DNA of 51,597 nucleotides from Kyrpidia sp. (GCA_029960885.1 JASBVV010000008.1:1-51597), one strand, 5' to 3'; shown: positions 17,456 to 25,765, numbered from the stretch's first letter. Program-made: numbers and translations. The notes: generated by a model from the sequence alone, not told the origin.

Positions 17456-18418
17456 TCATCCCCTTCGCACATCGATGAGCGCTGCGCGCAACAGGTTGAT
17501 GGACGCCACATCGGGTTGATAGACGAATTCGATGATTTCCTGGCGGCGACGACAGAGTCGTTCCACCTCCCGCCGGCGGCCCGGCGAGACGATCACGCTG
17601 TCCACGTCCCCGACGAATCGCTCCAATTCCTCCGGATCTGCGGTGGTGGTGACCGAAAGGTCCAAGTTGTCCAAACCGGCGTTTTTTAACGCCAATTGCA
17701 CTTTCCCCGCAAAATTCTCGGAGCGGCAGACCAACCCGATCCGCCGACCAGCCGGGATCCGGGCGATTCGGACAATGGTGTCCATCTGGGGTTCCAGAGA
17801 AATGGCCAGCACGTTCCGTCTGGGCCCGAGCAACTCCTTGACCTCATCGTAATGGAAGAACGTGGTGATGACCAAGTCCGCCGACGTGACCTTGGGGAGG
17901 TGAACCTCGACGTTTTCACGGAGCTCATCGAGCACGACGGGTGTGATGGAAACTCCCGAGCGGAATTGCAACCGGCGAGCAAAATAATCCACCTGCTCCC
18001 GGTTGCATTCGATGAACGTCACTTGGATGTGACTCAGCAACTCCCGTTTTTCTCGCGCCCGCACCGCCGTGAGCTCGGCAAACTCCTCGATGGAAAACCC
18101 GAGTTGGAGTCCTTCTTCCATGGCCACATCAATGATCTTGATCAACAGATCCTTCCGGTTTTCGATGCGGACGGCGTCGTCCCGATCACAGACGAAGGTT
18201 CCCCGTCCTTGGATGGACATGAGAACCCCCTCGGCTTCCAATTCCTGATAGGCTTGGCTCACGGTGTTGCGGCTCACCTTCAGACGTTCCGAGAGTTCGC
18301 GTTCCGTCGGAAGTTTGTCGCCCGTTTTCCAATGTCCGTTTTTGATCTGGTTCATCACGGCTTCCTTGACCTGCATGTATAAGGGAATGCCGTTCTTCCG
18401 GACGATCGGAAATGACAT
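17456..18418 (-). CDS. GntR family transcriptional regulator
   Basis: A 320-residue regulator. Residues 1-75 form a GntR winged helix (GIPLYMQVKEAV, KLPTERELSERLKVSRNTVSQAYQELEAEG, IQGRGTFV). The remaining 240 residues are not the usual FCD, UTRA or MocR effector domains; a Rossmann-like pattern (ADLVITTFFHYDEV, IPAGRRIGLVC, VDSVIVSPGR) resembles a periplasmic-binding or response-type fold. The start has GGGAGGTGAG upstream. A perfect palindrome lies in its own leader. Position directly before korAB suggests it may regulate them and itself; the ligand is unknown. Confidence 0.85.
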   Translation of the reverse strand: MSFPIVRKNGIPLYMQVKEAVMNQIKNGHWKTGDKLPTERELSERLKVSRNTVSQAYQELEAEGVLMSIQGRGTFVCDRDDAVRIENRKDLLIKIIDVAMEEGLQLGFSIEEFAELTAVRAREKRELLSHIQVTFIECNREQVDYFARRLQFRSGVSITPVVLDELRENVEVHLPKVTSADLVITTFFHYDEVKELLGPRRNVLAISLEPQMDTIVRIARIPAGRRIGLVCRSENFAGKVQLALKNAGLDNLDLSVTTTADPEELERFVGDVDSVIVSPGRRREVERLCRRRQEIIEFVYQPDVASINLLRAALIDVRRG

Positions 18419-18453
18419 CTGGGCTCACCTCCCGGCCGTGGTGAGGGTGCAAT

Positions 18454-18473
18454 TGGACCAATGGATTGGTCCA
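18454..18473. promoter_or_regulatory. Perfect 20-bp palindrome, likely GntR operator
   Basis: TGGACCAAT and ATTGGTCCA arms separated by GG, 36 bases before the GntR start and just downstream of the predicted promoter. Position and symmetry fit an autoregulatory operator. Confidence 0.65.
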
Positions 18474-18496
18474 TTGATCTTTTCACGCGCAGACCT

Positions 18497-18525
18497 ATTA
18501 TACTCCAAAGGACGTGAGATGGGAA
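18497..18525 (-). promoter_or_regulatory. Candidate sigma-A promoter of the GntR gene
   Basis: TATAAT on the minus strand at 18502-18497 with TTCCCA at 18525-18520 (17-base spacer). Transcription would start near 18490 and run through the palindrome. Confidence 0.6.
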
Positions 18526-18626
18526 TGCACTTTTGAAGGTTTCGTGAACAAAGCGTGGTTCACCTTCGAAGGAGTCGGCCCCGCCCCGCCCGGGGCGGAA
18601 GGGGTCCGGCGGCGCGGCGACGGTGT

Positions 18627-18655
18627 TTGCAAAGGGGGGATGCCTCCAGTAATAT
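18627..18655 (+). promoter_or_regulatory. Candidate sigma-A promoter of serS
   Basis: TTGCAA, 17 bases, TAATAT; TATAAA three bases on is an alternative -10. Transcription would begin only about 25 bases before serS, leaving no room for a T-box leader. Confidence 0.5.
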
Positions 18656-18688
18656 AAAATTTGAATGTCGTGAACATGGAGGACGCCG

Positions 18689-19975
18689 ATGCTCGAGATC
18701 CAGTACATCCGACGCTATCCGGAACGGGTACGGAAAGCCGCACGTGACAAAGGGATCGAGTTTGATGTGGACAGCCTGCTTCGGGTGGACGAGCACCGCA
18801 GGCAATTGCTTCAGGAGATTGAGGACCTGAGGGCCCGACGCAACCGGAAATCGAAGAGGACGCCGGCCCTGCAGGGAGAGGACAAGCAGCGGAATATCGA
18901 CGAGGTTCGGCAGTTGAACGAGCGGATCAAACAGCTTGAGGACGAATTGGAGCAGGTCAAAGGCCGATATGACGATTTGATGCTGCGGGCGCCCGCGGTG
19001 CCTTTCGACGACGTGCCTGTGGGGGCGAGCGATGCCGATAACGTGGAATTGCGCAGGGAAGGGGAAGTGCCCCGGTTTTCCTTTGCGGTGCGGGACCATG
19101 TCACCTTGGGGGAGATGCACGACATCATCGACATCCCTCGAGGAGTGAAGATCGCGGGCAGCCGGATGTATTTTTTGAAGAACGAGGGGGCCCTGCTGCA
19201 CCGGGCGGTAATCCAGTTGGCGGTGGATCTTCTCGTCCGCCGGGGCTTTACTCCGATGATCGTTCCGGTGATGGTCCGGGATCGGGCCATGTACGGTACC
19301 GGGTATTTTCCCTTTGGTAAAGAGCAGACCTATGTGATTCCCGATGACGAACTCAACCTGGTGGGGACGGCGGAAGTTCCGCTCGTTTCCTATTATGCGG
19401 ACGAGATTTTGGCGGAAGGCGAGCTTCCTAAACGGATGCTGGGGATTTCCGACTGTTTTCGGCGGGAAGTGGGATCCGCCGGAAAGGATACCCGGGGATT
19501 GTACCGGGTGCACCAGTTTACCAAAGTCGAGCAGGTCGTCATCGCCCGGGCGGATGTGGAGGAATCGATGCGTCTGCACGCCGAGTTGCTGCACAATGCG
19601 GAAGAGATGCTGCGGATGCTGGAACTGCCGTACCGGGTGGTGGAAGTGTGCACCGGGGATATGGGACAAGGTCAGGTGAAGAAGCACGACATCGAAACGT
19701 GGATGCCGAGCCGCGGTACGTACAGCGAAACCCATTCCTGCTCGACGTTCCTGGATTTCCAGGCGCGCCGGTCCGGACTGCGGTACCGGGATGCGGACGG
19801 GCAGTTGCGCTATTGTTACACGCTGAACAACACGGCCGTTGCTTCTCCGCGGATCTTGATACCTCTTCTCGAGGTGCATCAGCAGGAGGATGGGTCCATA
19901 CGCATTCCCGAGGCCCTTCGCCCCTATCTCGGGGGCCGGGAATGGTTAAGGCCGAAGCGTCCGGTTGAGGGGTGA
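18689..19975 (+). CDS. serS: Seryl-tRNA synthetase
   Basis: A class II synthetase of 428 residues, the usual size, charging tRNA-Ser with serine. An N-terminal antiparallel coiled coil (about residues 28-100) grips the tRNA. The catalytic core shows LVGTAEVPLVSYY, motif 2 around CFRREVGSAGKDTRGLYRVHQF and motif 3 near the C terminus (LNNTAVASPRILIPLLEVHQ). The ATG follows TGGAGGA. Monocistronic; it converges on thiO. Confidence 0.96.
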   Translation: MLEIQYIRRYPERVRKAARDKGIEFDVDSLLRVDEHRRQLLQEIEDLRARRNRKSKRTPALQGEDKQRNIDEVRQLNERIKQLEDELEQVKGRYDDLMLRAPAVPFDDVPVGASDADNVELRREGEVPRFSFAVRDHVTLGEMHDIIDIPRGVKIAGSRMYFLKNEGALLHRAVIQLAVDLLVRRGFTPMIVPVMVRDRAMYGTGYFPFGKEQTYVIPDDELNLVGTAEVPLVSYYADEILAEGELPKRMLGISDCFRREVGSAGKDTRGLYRVHQFTKVEQVVIARADVEESMRLHAELLHNAEEMLRMLELPYRVVEVCTGDMGQGQVKKHDIETWMPSRGTYSETHSCSTFLDFQARRSGLRYRDADGQLRYCYTLNNTAVASPRILIPLLEVHQQEDGSIRIPEALRPYLGGREWLRPKRPVEG

Positions 19976-19983
19976 AACCGGCT

Positions 19984-20005
19984 CCGGAGGCGATTCGGCC
20001 TCCGG
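19984..20005. terminator. Hairpin between serS and thiO
   Basis: CCGGAGGC and GCCTCCGG pair perfectly around a six-base loop between convergent stops. No T tract on either strand, so termination is only probable. Confidence 0.45.
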
Positions 20006-20041
20006 TGCGAAGGAAGGGTCCGGGGGCCGAATCTTCGGTGG

Positions 20042-21166
20042 TCAGGATGATCGACGGACAATCCGAGAGGGGTGGAAGGCCCGGAGAAGGGGGGACGACC
20101 GTCCGGAGACCAGCCATTCCGCCAAAAGCCGGCCGGTGATCGGCGTCAGGAGAATGCCGTTGCGCCCGTGGCCTGCTGCGATCCAGAGGCGGTCCGAATC
20201 GGGCAAAGGGCCCAAGTACGGCAGGCCGTCATCCGACCAAGGGCGAAGTCCCACCCGGATTTCGGACACGGCGAGGGTCTTCAGCTCGGGCACCCGGGCG
20301 TTGGCCCGTTCGGTCAGTTGAGCCAGGCCTTGAGCGGACGGTTCCTTGGACCAAGTGTTCCGCTGTTCGGTGGCTCCCAGGTACAGGCGGCCGTCCGCTT
20401 TCGGGACGAGATAGATATCCCGGGCGAAAACGGTTTTCCGAAGCGGGAAAAGACCGGCTTCGAGAAGGACGGCTTCACCTTTGATCGGAAAGACCCGGTT
20501 TTGCCACTCAGGGCGCCCCAAAAGCAAGGAGGACCAAGCTCCCGCCGCGACCACGGCGCGCTCTGCGCTGTAGACGGCCCGGGGCGTGGTGATCCGGACG
20601 TCCCGGGCCCCCGAATCGATCTTCACCACCGGCTCGTTCTGCCGGATCTCCGCGCCGGCCAGAACCGCGGCCCGGGCCAGAGCCTTGACCAGCCGGGGCG
20701 CTTCCACCCGGTGGTCGTCCGGCAGGTACAGGGCCCCTTCACAAGGGGCCATGGGATACCCGAGGTGTTCGCGCAACTCTTCGGGGGTCCACCACTCGGA
20801 CCGCTGCCCGGCCTGCCGTTGCCAGTCTCCGCGTGTCCGCAATTCCTCCGCTTCTTCCGGAGTGGAGGCCACCCGAACCATCCCCTCGGCGACATACTCG
20901 GGATCGATGGCCGTTTCTTCTTTCAGCGCCTCGCACAGGGCCGGGAATTCCGCCCGGCTCGCCACGCCCAGATCGAACAGCGGCCCCGGTTCCTGCATCT
21001 CCACTTGGGCGCCGAGCATCCCGGCCCCGGCGAAAGACGCCTGGCCGCCCACGATCTCGGCTTCGAGGACCAATGGGCGTACGCCCTGTTTTGTCAAATG
21101 CCACGCGATGGAACAGCCGATCAAGCCGCCTCCGATAATGGCGATGTCCACCCGCCGCCCTGTCAT
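20042..21166 (-). CDS. thiO: Glycine oxidase ThiO
   Basis: An FAD-dependent amine oxidase of 374 residues that makes iminoglycine for the thiazole ring of thiamine. The dinucleotide-binding motif IAIIGGGLIGCSIAWHL lies near the N terminus; GGQASFAGAGMLGAQ, GRLYLGATEQ and VGLRPWSDDGLPYLG followed by AAGHGRNGILLTPITG fit the family. The ATG at 21166 is chosen over an upstream TTG because GGAGGAGG precedes it. It lies 75 bases after tenI, consistent with an operon. No thiS, thiG or thiF follows. Confidence 0.9.
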   Translation of the reverse strand: MTGRRVDIAIIGGGLIGCSIAWHLTKQGVRPLVLEAEIVGGQASFAGAGMLGAQVEMQEPGPLFDLGVASRAEFPALCEALKEETAIDPEYVAEGMVRVASTPEEAEELRTRGDWQRQAGQRSEWWTPEELREHLGYPMAPCEGALYLPDDHRVEAPRLVKALARAAVLAGAEIRQNEPVVKIDSGARDVRITTPRAVYSAERAVVAAGAWSSLLLGRPEWQNRVFPIKGEAVLLEAGLFPLRKTVFARDIYLVPKADGRLYLGATEQRNTWSKEPSAQGLAQLTERANARVPELKTLAVSEIRVGLRPWSDDGLPYLGPLPDSDRLWIAAGHGRNGILLTPITGRLLAEWLVSGRSSPLLRAFHPSRIVRRSS

Positions 21167-21241
21167 ATCGATGACCTCCTCCAACCATGCTCTTTCACAA
21201 ATGCCCGTTCGCTCATTGTCCCCTATACGATCCGGGCCGTC

Positions 21242-21904
21242 TCAGTGTACGGCCGGCCACCTCAAGGGATGGGCGGGAGCTGCGCCGGATGCCCTCAGAG
21301 CCCCGTCGAGGGCGGCCAACGCCGCCGCCGGCTCACTCTGATTCATCACCGCGCCGATCACCGCCACCCCGGCGCACCCGGTCCGGGCGGTTTCCCCGGC
21401 GTTGTTTGCTGTGATGCCTCCGATGGCCAGAACGGGGATGGACACGGCCTCGACCACTTGGCGAAGGTCGTCGGGCCCCCGGGGCGGCAGCCCGGGTTTG
21501 GAACGGGTAACATACACATGGCCGAATGTCACGTAGTCGGCGCCGGCTCTCGCTGCGTCCATCGCCTCCTCGACGCTGTGCACCGATCGGCCGACCACCA
21601 TGCCGCCGGGCACCAACGCTTTCACCCGGTCGACCGGCAGACTCTTGGCCGCCAAATGAATCCCGTGCGCTCCTACAGCCAATGCCACGTCCACCCGGTC
21701 GTTGATGAGCAGCTTCGTCGGCGTGCCTTCAAGAACGGGGAGGATGCGCTCCGCGAGGCGGTACAATTCCAGGGCCGGGGCGGCCTTGTACCGCAATTGA
21801 ATCGCATCCGCTCCCGCCTCGGCGACCCTGCGGGCCACCTCCACCAGTTCTTCCACCCGCTTCTGCCCGTCGGTCACCACGTGAATGTGAAACATCCGTT
21901 CCAT
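21242..21904 (-). CDS. tenI: Thiazole tautomerase TenI (ThiE-like)
   Basis: A 220-residue TIM-barrel protein of the ThiE/TenI family. The segment VVGRSVHSVEEA and the loop YVTFGHVYVTRSKPGLPPRG match TenI rather than thiamine-phosphate synthase, and TenI lies beside thiO in Bacillus too. TenI aromatises the thiazole phosphate made by ThiG. The N terminus (FHIHVVTDG) is like TenI. The ATG follows AGAAGGAGG by five bases. ThiE activity cannot be excluded without alignment. Confidence 0.8.
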   Translation of the reverse strand: MERMFHIHVVTDGQKRVEELVEVARRVAEAGADAIQLRYKAAPALELYRLAERILPVLEGTPTKLLINDRVDVALAVGAHGIHLAAKSLPVDRVKALVPGGMVVGRSVHSVEEAMDAARAGADYVTFGHVYVTRSKPGLPPRGPDDLRQVVEAVSIPVLAIGGITANNAGETARTGCAGVAVIGAVMNQSEPAAALAALDGALRASGAAPAHPLRWPAVH

Positions 21905-21949
21905 GTCTGCCTCCTTCTACATCGTCCACCCGGTTCGCGGAACGGCAAA

Positions 21950-21990
21950 GGCCGCGCCGTGACAAATCTGCCAGGACGCGGCCCTTCAGT
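21950..21990. promoter_or_regulatory. GC-rich hairpin in the tenI leader
   Basis: GGCCGCG and CGCGGCC pair around about 20 bases in the tenI leader; the conserved TPP riboswitch motifs (CTGAGA, ACCTGATCTGG) are absent. Confidence 0.35.
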
Positions 21991-22027
21991 CTGGAGCCGA
22001 ACCATTGTATCCCGGATGATGGCCATG

Positions 22028-22057
22028 AGTCTACCACGGGACTCCGTGTGCCGTCAA
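22028..22057 (-). promoter_or_regulatory. Candidate sigma-A promoter for tenI-thiO
   Basis: TTGACG (22057-22052), an 18-base spacer, TAGACT (22033-22028), giving a leader of about 115 bases that holds the hairpin. Confidence 0.6.
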
Positions 22058-22086
22058 CCGACAATTTTGCGGAAAACGCGGATCCA

Positions 22087-22115
22087 TTGCACCCCTTCTT
22101 TGGCGCGGATACAAT
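22087..22115 (+). promoter_or_regulatory. Candidate sigma-A promoter for yutE
   Basis: TTGCAC, 17 bases, TACAAT, about 45 bases before the GTG start. Confidence 0.55.
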
Positions 22116-22159
22116 GGGATCGGAGAATGCCAGGTTTTTGTAGAAAGGGGAATTCACCT

Positions 22160-22585
22160 GTGTTTCTTGATCGCTCCTGGGTGGTCGCCCGCCTGCAGGT
22201 GATGGACAGCTACGCCGAAGGATTGAGAGAAGTGAAACGCCGCGGCAAACCCGCTTTTGAAGCCGACCCGCTCTCCCGGTTGGCCGCCGAGCGCGGGTTG
22301 CACGTCTGCATCGAGTGCGTGGTTGACGTCTGCAGCCATATCATTGACGGATACGCCATGCGCGATCCCACCAGTTATTCGGATATGTTGCGGATTATGA
22401 TGGAAGAAGGAGTCTTTGATCAACTCTGGGGCGAAACCTTTCTCCCGGCGGCCGATCTGCGGGCCCGGCTGGTGCGCGAGTATGATCGGCTGACTCCGGA
22501 CGAGGTGTGGGACGCGGTGGTTCGGTACACCGACATGTTCAGCGAAGCGAACGATCAATTTAGAAAATTTTTGCGTATTTCGTAA
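22160..22585 (+). CDS. yutE: YutE-like DUF86/HepT-like HEPN protein
   Basis: A 141-residue DUF86 (HEPN) protein close to Bacillus YutE. The block HVCIECVVDVCSHIIDGYAMRDPTSY is the family signature. The HEPN RNase motif RxxxxHxY appears as RARLVREY, with Arg in place of the catalytic His, and no MNT nucleotidyltransferase partner is adjacent, so a classical HepT toxin role is unlikely. GTG start with AGAAAGGGG eight to nine bases upstream. Monocistronic with its own promoter, divergent from tenI. Confidence 0.82.
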   Translation: MFLDRSWVVARLQVMDSYAEGLREVKRRGKPAFEADPLSRLAAERGLHVCIECVVDVCSHIIDGYAMRDPTSYSDMLRIMMEEGVFDQLWGETFLPAADLRARLVREYDRLTPDEVWDAVVRYTDMFSEANDQFRKFLRIS

Positions 22586-22666
22586 GGATTTTGTGCGGCC
22601 ATAGACTGTCTGCCGCTTTTCACGGTAAGATTGAGAAGGGGCCATCGTTGTAGGAGGCAGGACAGA

Positions 22667-23983
22667 ATGGTGTTCATGAGGGTTGGGCTGCTCCTGATCC
22701 TGGTGTATACGGTGATACCCACCCTGTTGGGAAGGACGCTCGGGATCGGTTGTGTCAAGCGACTGCCCCCGGGCGCCAAACAGATCGCCCTGACGTTCGA
22801 CGACGGCCCGAATCCGCGGTACACCCCCGAGATCCTCGAAATCCTTCGGGCGGAAGGCGTCCGCGCCACTTTTTTCGTCTTGGCCGAGAACGCCGCGCGC
22901 TATCCGGACCTGGTGAAAAAGATGGTGGCCGACGGACATGAAGTCGCGATCCACGGCCTGGCCCATCGCCCCCTGTGGTTGCTGGGGCCCGGGCGAACCC
23001 GGCGGGAAGTCATCGAGGCGGCGAAGAGACTGGAAAGCACGTTCGGCATTCAAATCCACTGGTACAGGCCCCCTTGGGGATTGTTGAATTTGCCGGCGTA
23101 TGTCTGGTCTTTGCGCCTCGGCATCCGTCTGGTGATGTGGAGCCACATGAGTTGGGACTGGGCGGCCAAAGGGCCGCCGGCCGAGTTTGCCCGCAAGATC
23201 ATCCGTCACATGAAGGACGGTGCCATCGTGTTGCTCCATGATTCGGGAGATACGTTCGGAGCCCGTCCCGACGCTCCGGCGGTGGTGGCACAGGCCCTTC
23301 CGCTGGTCATTCGGTGGGCCAAACAAAGCGGGTGGCGGATGGTGACGTTGTCGGACGTGGAGAAACGTTCATTTCGAGAGAGTATCTGGAAGGCCTGGGA
23401 TCGGTTGGGTTCCCGTTTGATGCATTCCCATCCCCTGGGAGATTCCGGTCCATGTTTGTTCCGGCTGGCCCGCAGGAGGTATTGGTGGTGGCCGGTCACC
23501 CTGAAGAACGGCACCCGGCTGCGTTTCGGCGATGCGGTGGCCGAGATTCATTTTGACAACGCGGTTCTGGAATCCCTGGTGAAAGATGCAAAGAGTGCAT
23601 GGCAATTATCCCTTCGTTATATGCAGGTGGCTCGGCGGTCTCTTCCGGTCTTGGCCAGGGCGTTGGCCGAAGATCCTAGATGGCGCGGTGTGCGGATCGT
23701 ATACGGGCTCAGCGTGTTGAGCCGGGGGGCGGATAAAGCGGGGTTCACCATCTCCCCCGTTCGGCCGCGATGGTTGCGTCGGGTCGCCACCCGCTATCTG
23801 CAGGGGGTGATGTTGGGACACCATCCGGAGGGGCGAAACCGGCTGACGCAAGGTCTTCATGAGTTGGGGGCCGATTGGATCTACATCTCCCCGGAAACGC
23901 TGATTCGGTTGTACGGATCGCGCCGGGAGGAGGTACCAAGTGCGGGTTCCGGTGTTGACCGGTCACCAAACCGGGAGGTTTGA
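22667..23983 (+). CDS. Polysaccharide deacetylase with C-terminal YkoP-like domain
   Basis: A 438-residue membrane-anchored protein with a signal-anchor helix at 4-22 and a NodB domain. TFDDGPN (43-49) supplies the catalytic and metal aspartates, HxxxH is at His96-His100 and YRPPWG follows at about 136-141. The second part, from about 265, matches the YkoP-like domain (KNGTRLRFGDAVAEIHFDN). It would deacetylate an extracellular glycan, probably peptidoglycan or a polysaccharide, and the tail may recognise lipid or glycan. TAGGAGG lies upstream of the ATG. It probably forms an operon with the GT28 gene and yuiD. Confidence 0.85.
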   Translation: MVFMRVGLLLILVYTVIPTLLGRTLGIGCVKRLPPGAKQIALTFDDGPNPRYTPEILEILRAEGVRATFFVLAENAARYPDLVKKMVADGHEVAIHGLAHRPLWLLGPGRTRREVIEAAKRLESTFGIQIHWYRPPWGLLNLPAYVWSLRLGIRLVMWSHMSWDWAAKGPPAEFARKIIRHMKDGAIVLLHDSGDTFGARPDAPAVVAQALPLVIRWAKQSGWRMVTLSDVEKRSFRESIWKAWDRLGSRLMHSHPLGDSGPCLFRLARRRYWWWPVTLKNGTRLRFGDAVAEIHFDNAVLESLVKDAKSAWQLSLRYMQVARRSLPVLARALAEDPRWRGVRIVYGLSVLSRGADKAGFTISPVRPRWLRRVATRYLQGVMLGHHPEGRNRLTQGLHELGADWIYISPETLIRLYGSRREEVPSAGSGVDRSPNREV

Positions 23984-24118
23984 CCTGGACGGGAGGCGGC
24001 GGAGGTACTGGCCCGGACGGACCTTCGGGAAGCGATGCGAGAAAACATGAGGAAACTCTGTCTGACGGACGGTGCCCGTCGCATCGCGCGGGAGTTGATC
24101 GCAGGAGGGAGCTGGCGA
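23940..24118 (+). pseudogene. Possible remnant of a second GT28 glycosyltransferase gene
   Basis: A GTG at 23940 with GGAGGAGG six bases upstream begins a peptide (MRVPVLTG) like a GT28 N terminus, but in that frame the reading stops near 24050. In another frame the DNA from about 23993 encodes EAAEVLARTDLREAMRENMRKL, which looks like the C-terminal helix of the same enzyme family. The simplest explanation is a tandem copy that lost its middle. The match is by eye and short. Confidence 0.3.
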
Positions 24119-25234
24119 TTGGGACGGGGGATTTTGTTGACCGATGACTTTGGGAGCGGCCATACCCTCGCTGCGATGGCGGTGGCCCAGGCATGGAACC
24201 GGATCCACCCCGATGAACCCGTGGAGGTGGTGCGGAGCCTGGAGCGTTCTCACCCTTTTTTAACCCACCTTGTGATCGGCGCGTATCTGGTTTTGTTGCG
24301 CCGATGGCCAGGCGGGTATCGCTGGATGTACCGGGCGACCGAGGTCAAGCCGCGACTGCGCGGCGGCGCGTCAGGGGTCTTGGCCGCCCTGTATGCCCGT
24401 TCCTTTAGGGTGTGGATGTCCCGGCTTGACCCGGATTGGGCCATGACCACGCATCCTTTTTCCCTGGCATTGTTGGAGCGATTTCGGGCACAGGGCTGGA
24501 GGGGCCGATTCGGCACGCTGGTCACCGATTTTCATGTACATCGTTTTTGGTGGAGCCGGTCGGCGGATTGGTACTGTGTTCCCTTTCCCTGGATGCGGGA
24601 AGAGCTGGCGGATCTGGGGTATCCCCAGAAGAACATCCACGTGACCGGATTTCCCCTCCGGCCGGCTTTTTCGGCGCCCATCGCCCGAGGGGATGCCCAG
24701 AGGCGGTTGGGTTGGGAAGATGTTCCCCGGGTATTGTGTATGGGCGGAGGCTTTGGCTTGGGGGACGTGGCGCGGTGGTTGAACTGGCTGGACGAATCGG
24801 CACTGGAGTTTGAAATGGTCGTGGTGGCCGGCCGCAATGAACGGCTGTACCGGGAGCTGACCGAGAAGTCGCGACGCTGGAAACACCCCTGCCGAATTTT
24901 GGGGTATCGTAACGATATCCAGGATCTGTTCGCGGCTTGTGATGTGCTCGTGAGCAAGCCGGGTGCAGCCACGGTGATGGAGGCGGCGGCGATGGAGCTA
25001 CCGTTTGTCTGTGCCGCACCGCTTCCCGGTCATGAAGAGGACAATGCCCGGGCACTTGTGAAATTGGGGATCATCTCCGGGCCGGCGGTCGGGGCCGCCA
25101 TGCTTCGGGCGGTGGAACGCCTGTTGCTGGATGAAGAGGCGCGTTGTCAAGTGAAGGACAGATTGCGCGGTATGGTCAAACCCGATGCCGCCGAATCTGT
25201 GGCCGATGTCCTGGGGAGTGAACAAACGGGATGA
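24119..25234 (+). CDS. Glycosyltransferase family 28 (UgtP/MGDG-synthase-like)
   Basis: A 371-residue relative of processive diacylglycerol glycosyltransferases, which build glycolipids at the inner membrane. GRGILLTDDFGSGHT near the start is the N-terminal glycine-rich motif, TDFHVHRFWW follows the family, and CDVLVSKPGAATVMEAAAM binds the sugar nucleotide. A TTG start at 24119 is chosen: AGGAGGGAG lies seven bases upstream and it aligns with the family N terminus. An ATG at 24035 gives a 28-residue extension with a weak ribosome site. It overlaps yuiD by four bases. Confidence 0.78.
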   Translation: MGRGILLTDDFGSGHTLAAMAVAQAWNRIHPDEPVEVVRSLERSHPFLTHLVIGAYLVLLRRWPGGYRWMYRATEVKPRLRGGASGVLAALYARSFRVWMSRLDPDWAMTTHPFSLALLERFRAQGWRGRFGTLVTDFHVHRFWWSRSADWYCVPFPWMREELADLGYPQKNIHVTGFPLRPAFSAPIARGDAQRRLGWEDVPRVLCMGGGFGLGDVARWLNWLDESALEFEMVVVAGRNERLYRELTEKSRRWKHPCRILGYRNDIQDLFAACDVLVSKPGAATVMEAAAMELPFVCAAPLPGHEEDNARALVKLGIISGPAVGAAMLRAVERLLLDEEARCQVKDRLRGMVKPDAAESVADVLGSEQTG

Positions 25235-25692
25235 ACACTTCGTGGAATTTGCCGTTACTGTCGGCGTTGGCTTCCATGTTCGTGGCTCAAGGCATCAAAG
25301 TTCCTTTTCAACGTTGGCGAGAAAAGGCGTGGGATTGGCGTCTGGCATTCTGCAGCGGAGGAATGCCCAGCTCCCATGCGGCGGTCGTCAGTGCTCTGGC
25401 GGTGGCGATGGGGTTATCCTATGGTTGGAATTCGCCCTGGTTCGCTGTGTCATCCGTGTTTGCCGCCGTCGTCCTGTACGATGCCGTGGGGGTGCGCCGC
25501 CAGGCCGGTCAACAGGCGATCGTTCTTCATGAGTTGGTGAATCGGGCTCAAGAAGCGGGGATTGATCTGTCCGGCGTGGCGGCGACCCAAGTACGCCGCT
25601 GGGTTCACAGGGGTCATACGCCCTTGGAAGTGGCCGGAGGGGTGACCCTGGGCACGAGCATTGCCTGTCTCGTGTATTGGGTGGCTCATTGA
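25231..25692 (+). CDS. yuiD: Divergent PAP2 family protein YuiD
   Basis: A 153-residue membrane protein of the DUF212/YuiD family, distantly related to PAP2 lipid phosphatases. CSGGMPSSHAAVVSALAVA is the conserved core motif and GHTPLEVAGG the second one; about four helices are evident. It starts within the stop of the glycosyltransferase gene (ATGA) and is the last gene of the cluster. Its phosphatase activity is not established for the family. Confidence 0.88.
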   Translation: MNTSWNLPLLSALASMFVAQGIKVPFQRWREKAWDWRLAFCSGGMPSSHAAVVSALAVAMGLSYGWNSPWFAVSSVFAAVVLYDAVGVRRQAGQQAIVLHELVNRAQEAGIDLSGVAATQVRRWVHRGHTPLEVAGGVTLGTSIACLVYWVAH

Positions 25693-25711
25693 GCCAGTCG
25701 GCCGCTGAGTT

Positions 25712-25738
25712 TGCGGCCCGCCGACCGTGCGGGCCGCA
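25712..25738. terminator. GC-rich hairpin between yuiD and the MBL gene
   Basis: A perfect ten-base-pair stem (TGCGGCCCGC with GCGGGCCGCA) between convergent genes, without a T tract. Its core repeats the stem at 11083-11110. Confidence 0.5.
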
Positions 25739-25765
25739 GCGGCCTTCTCGGCTCGGCCTGGGACG

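Noticed and set aside
18474-18688. T-box leader for serS
   Set aside because: No AGGGTGG-type T-box sequence, and the likely promoter lies too close to serS.
21905-22027. TPP riboswitch before tenI
   Set aside because: The conserved CTGAGA and ACCTGATCTGG motifs are missing.
20072-22585. An 837-codon open frame on the plus strand
   Set aside because: It runs antisense through thiO and tenI and only its last 141 codons (yutE) have family motifs and a ribosome site; the rest is a GC-rich shadow frame.
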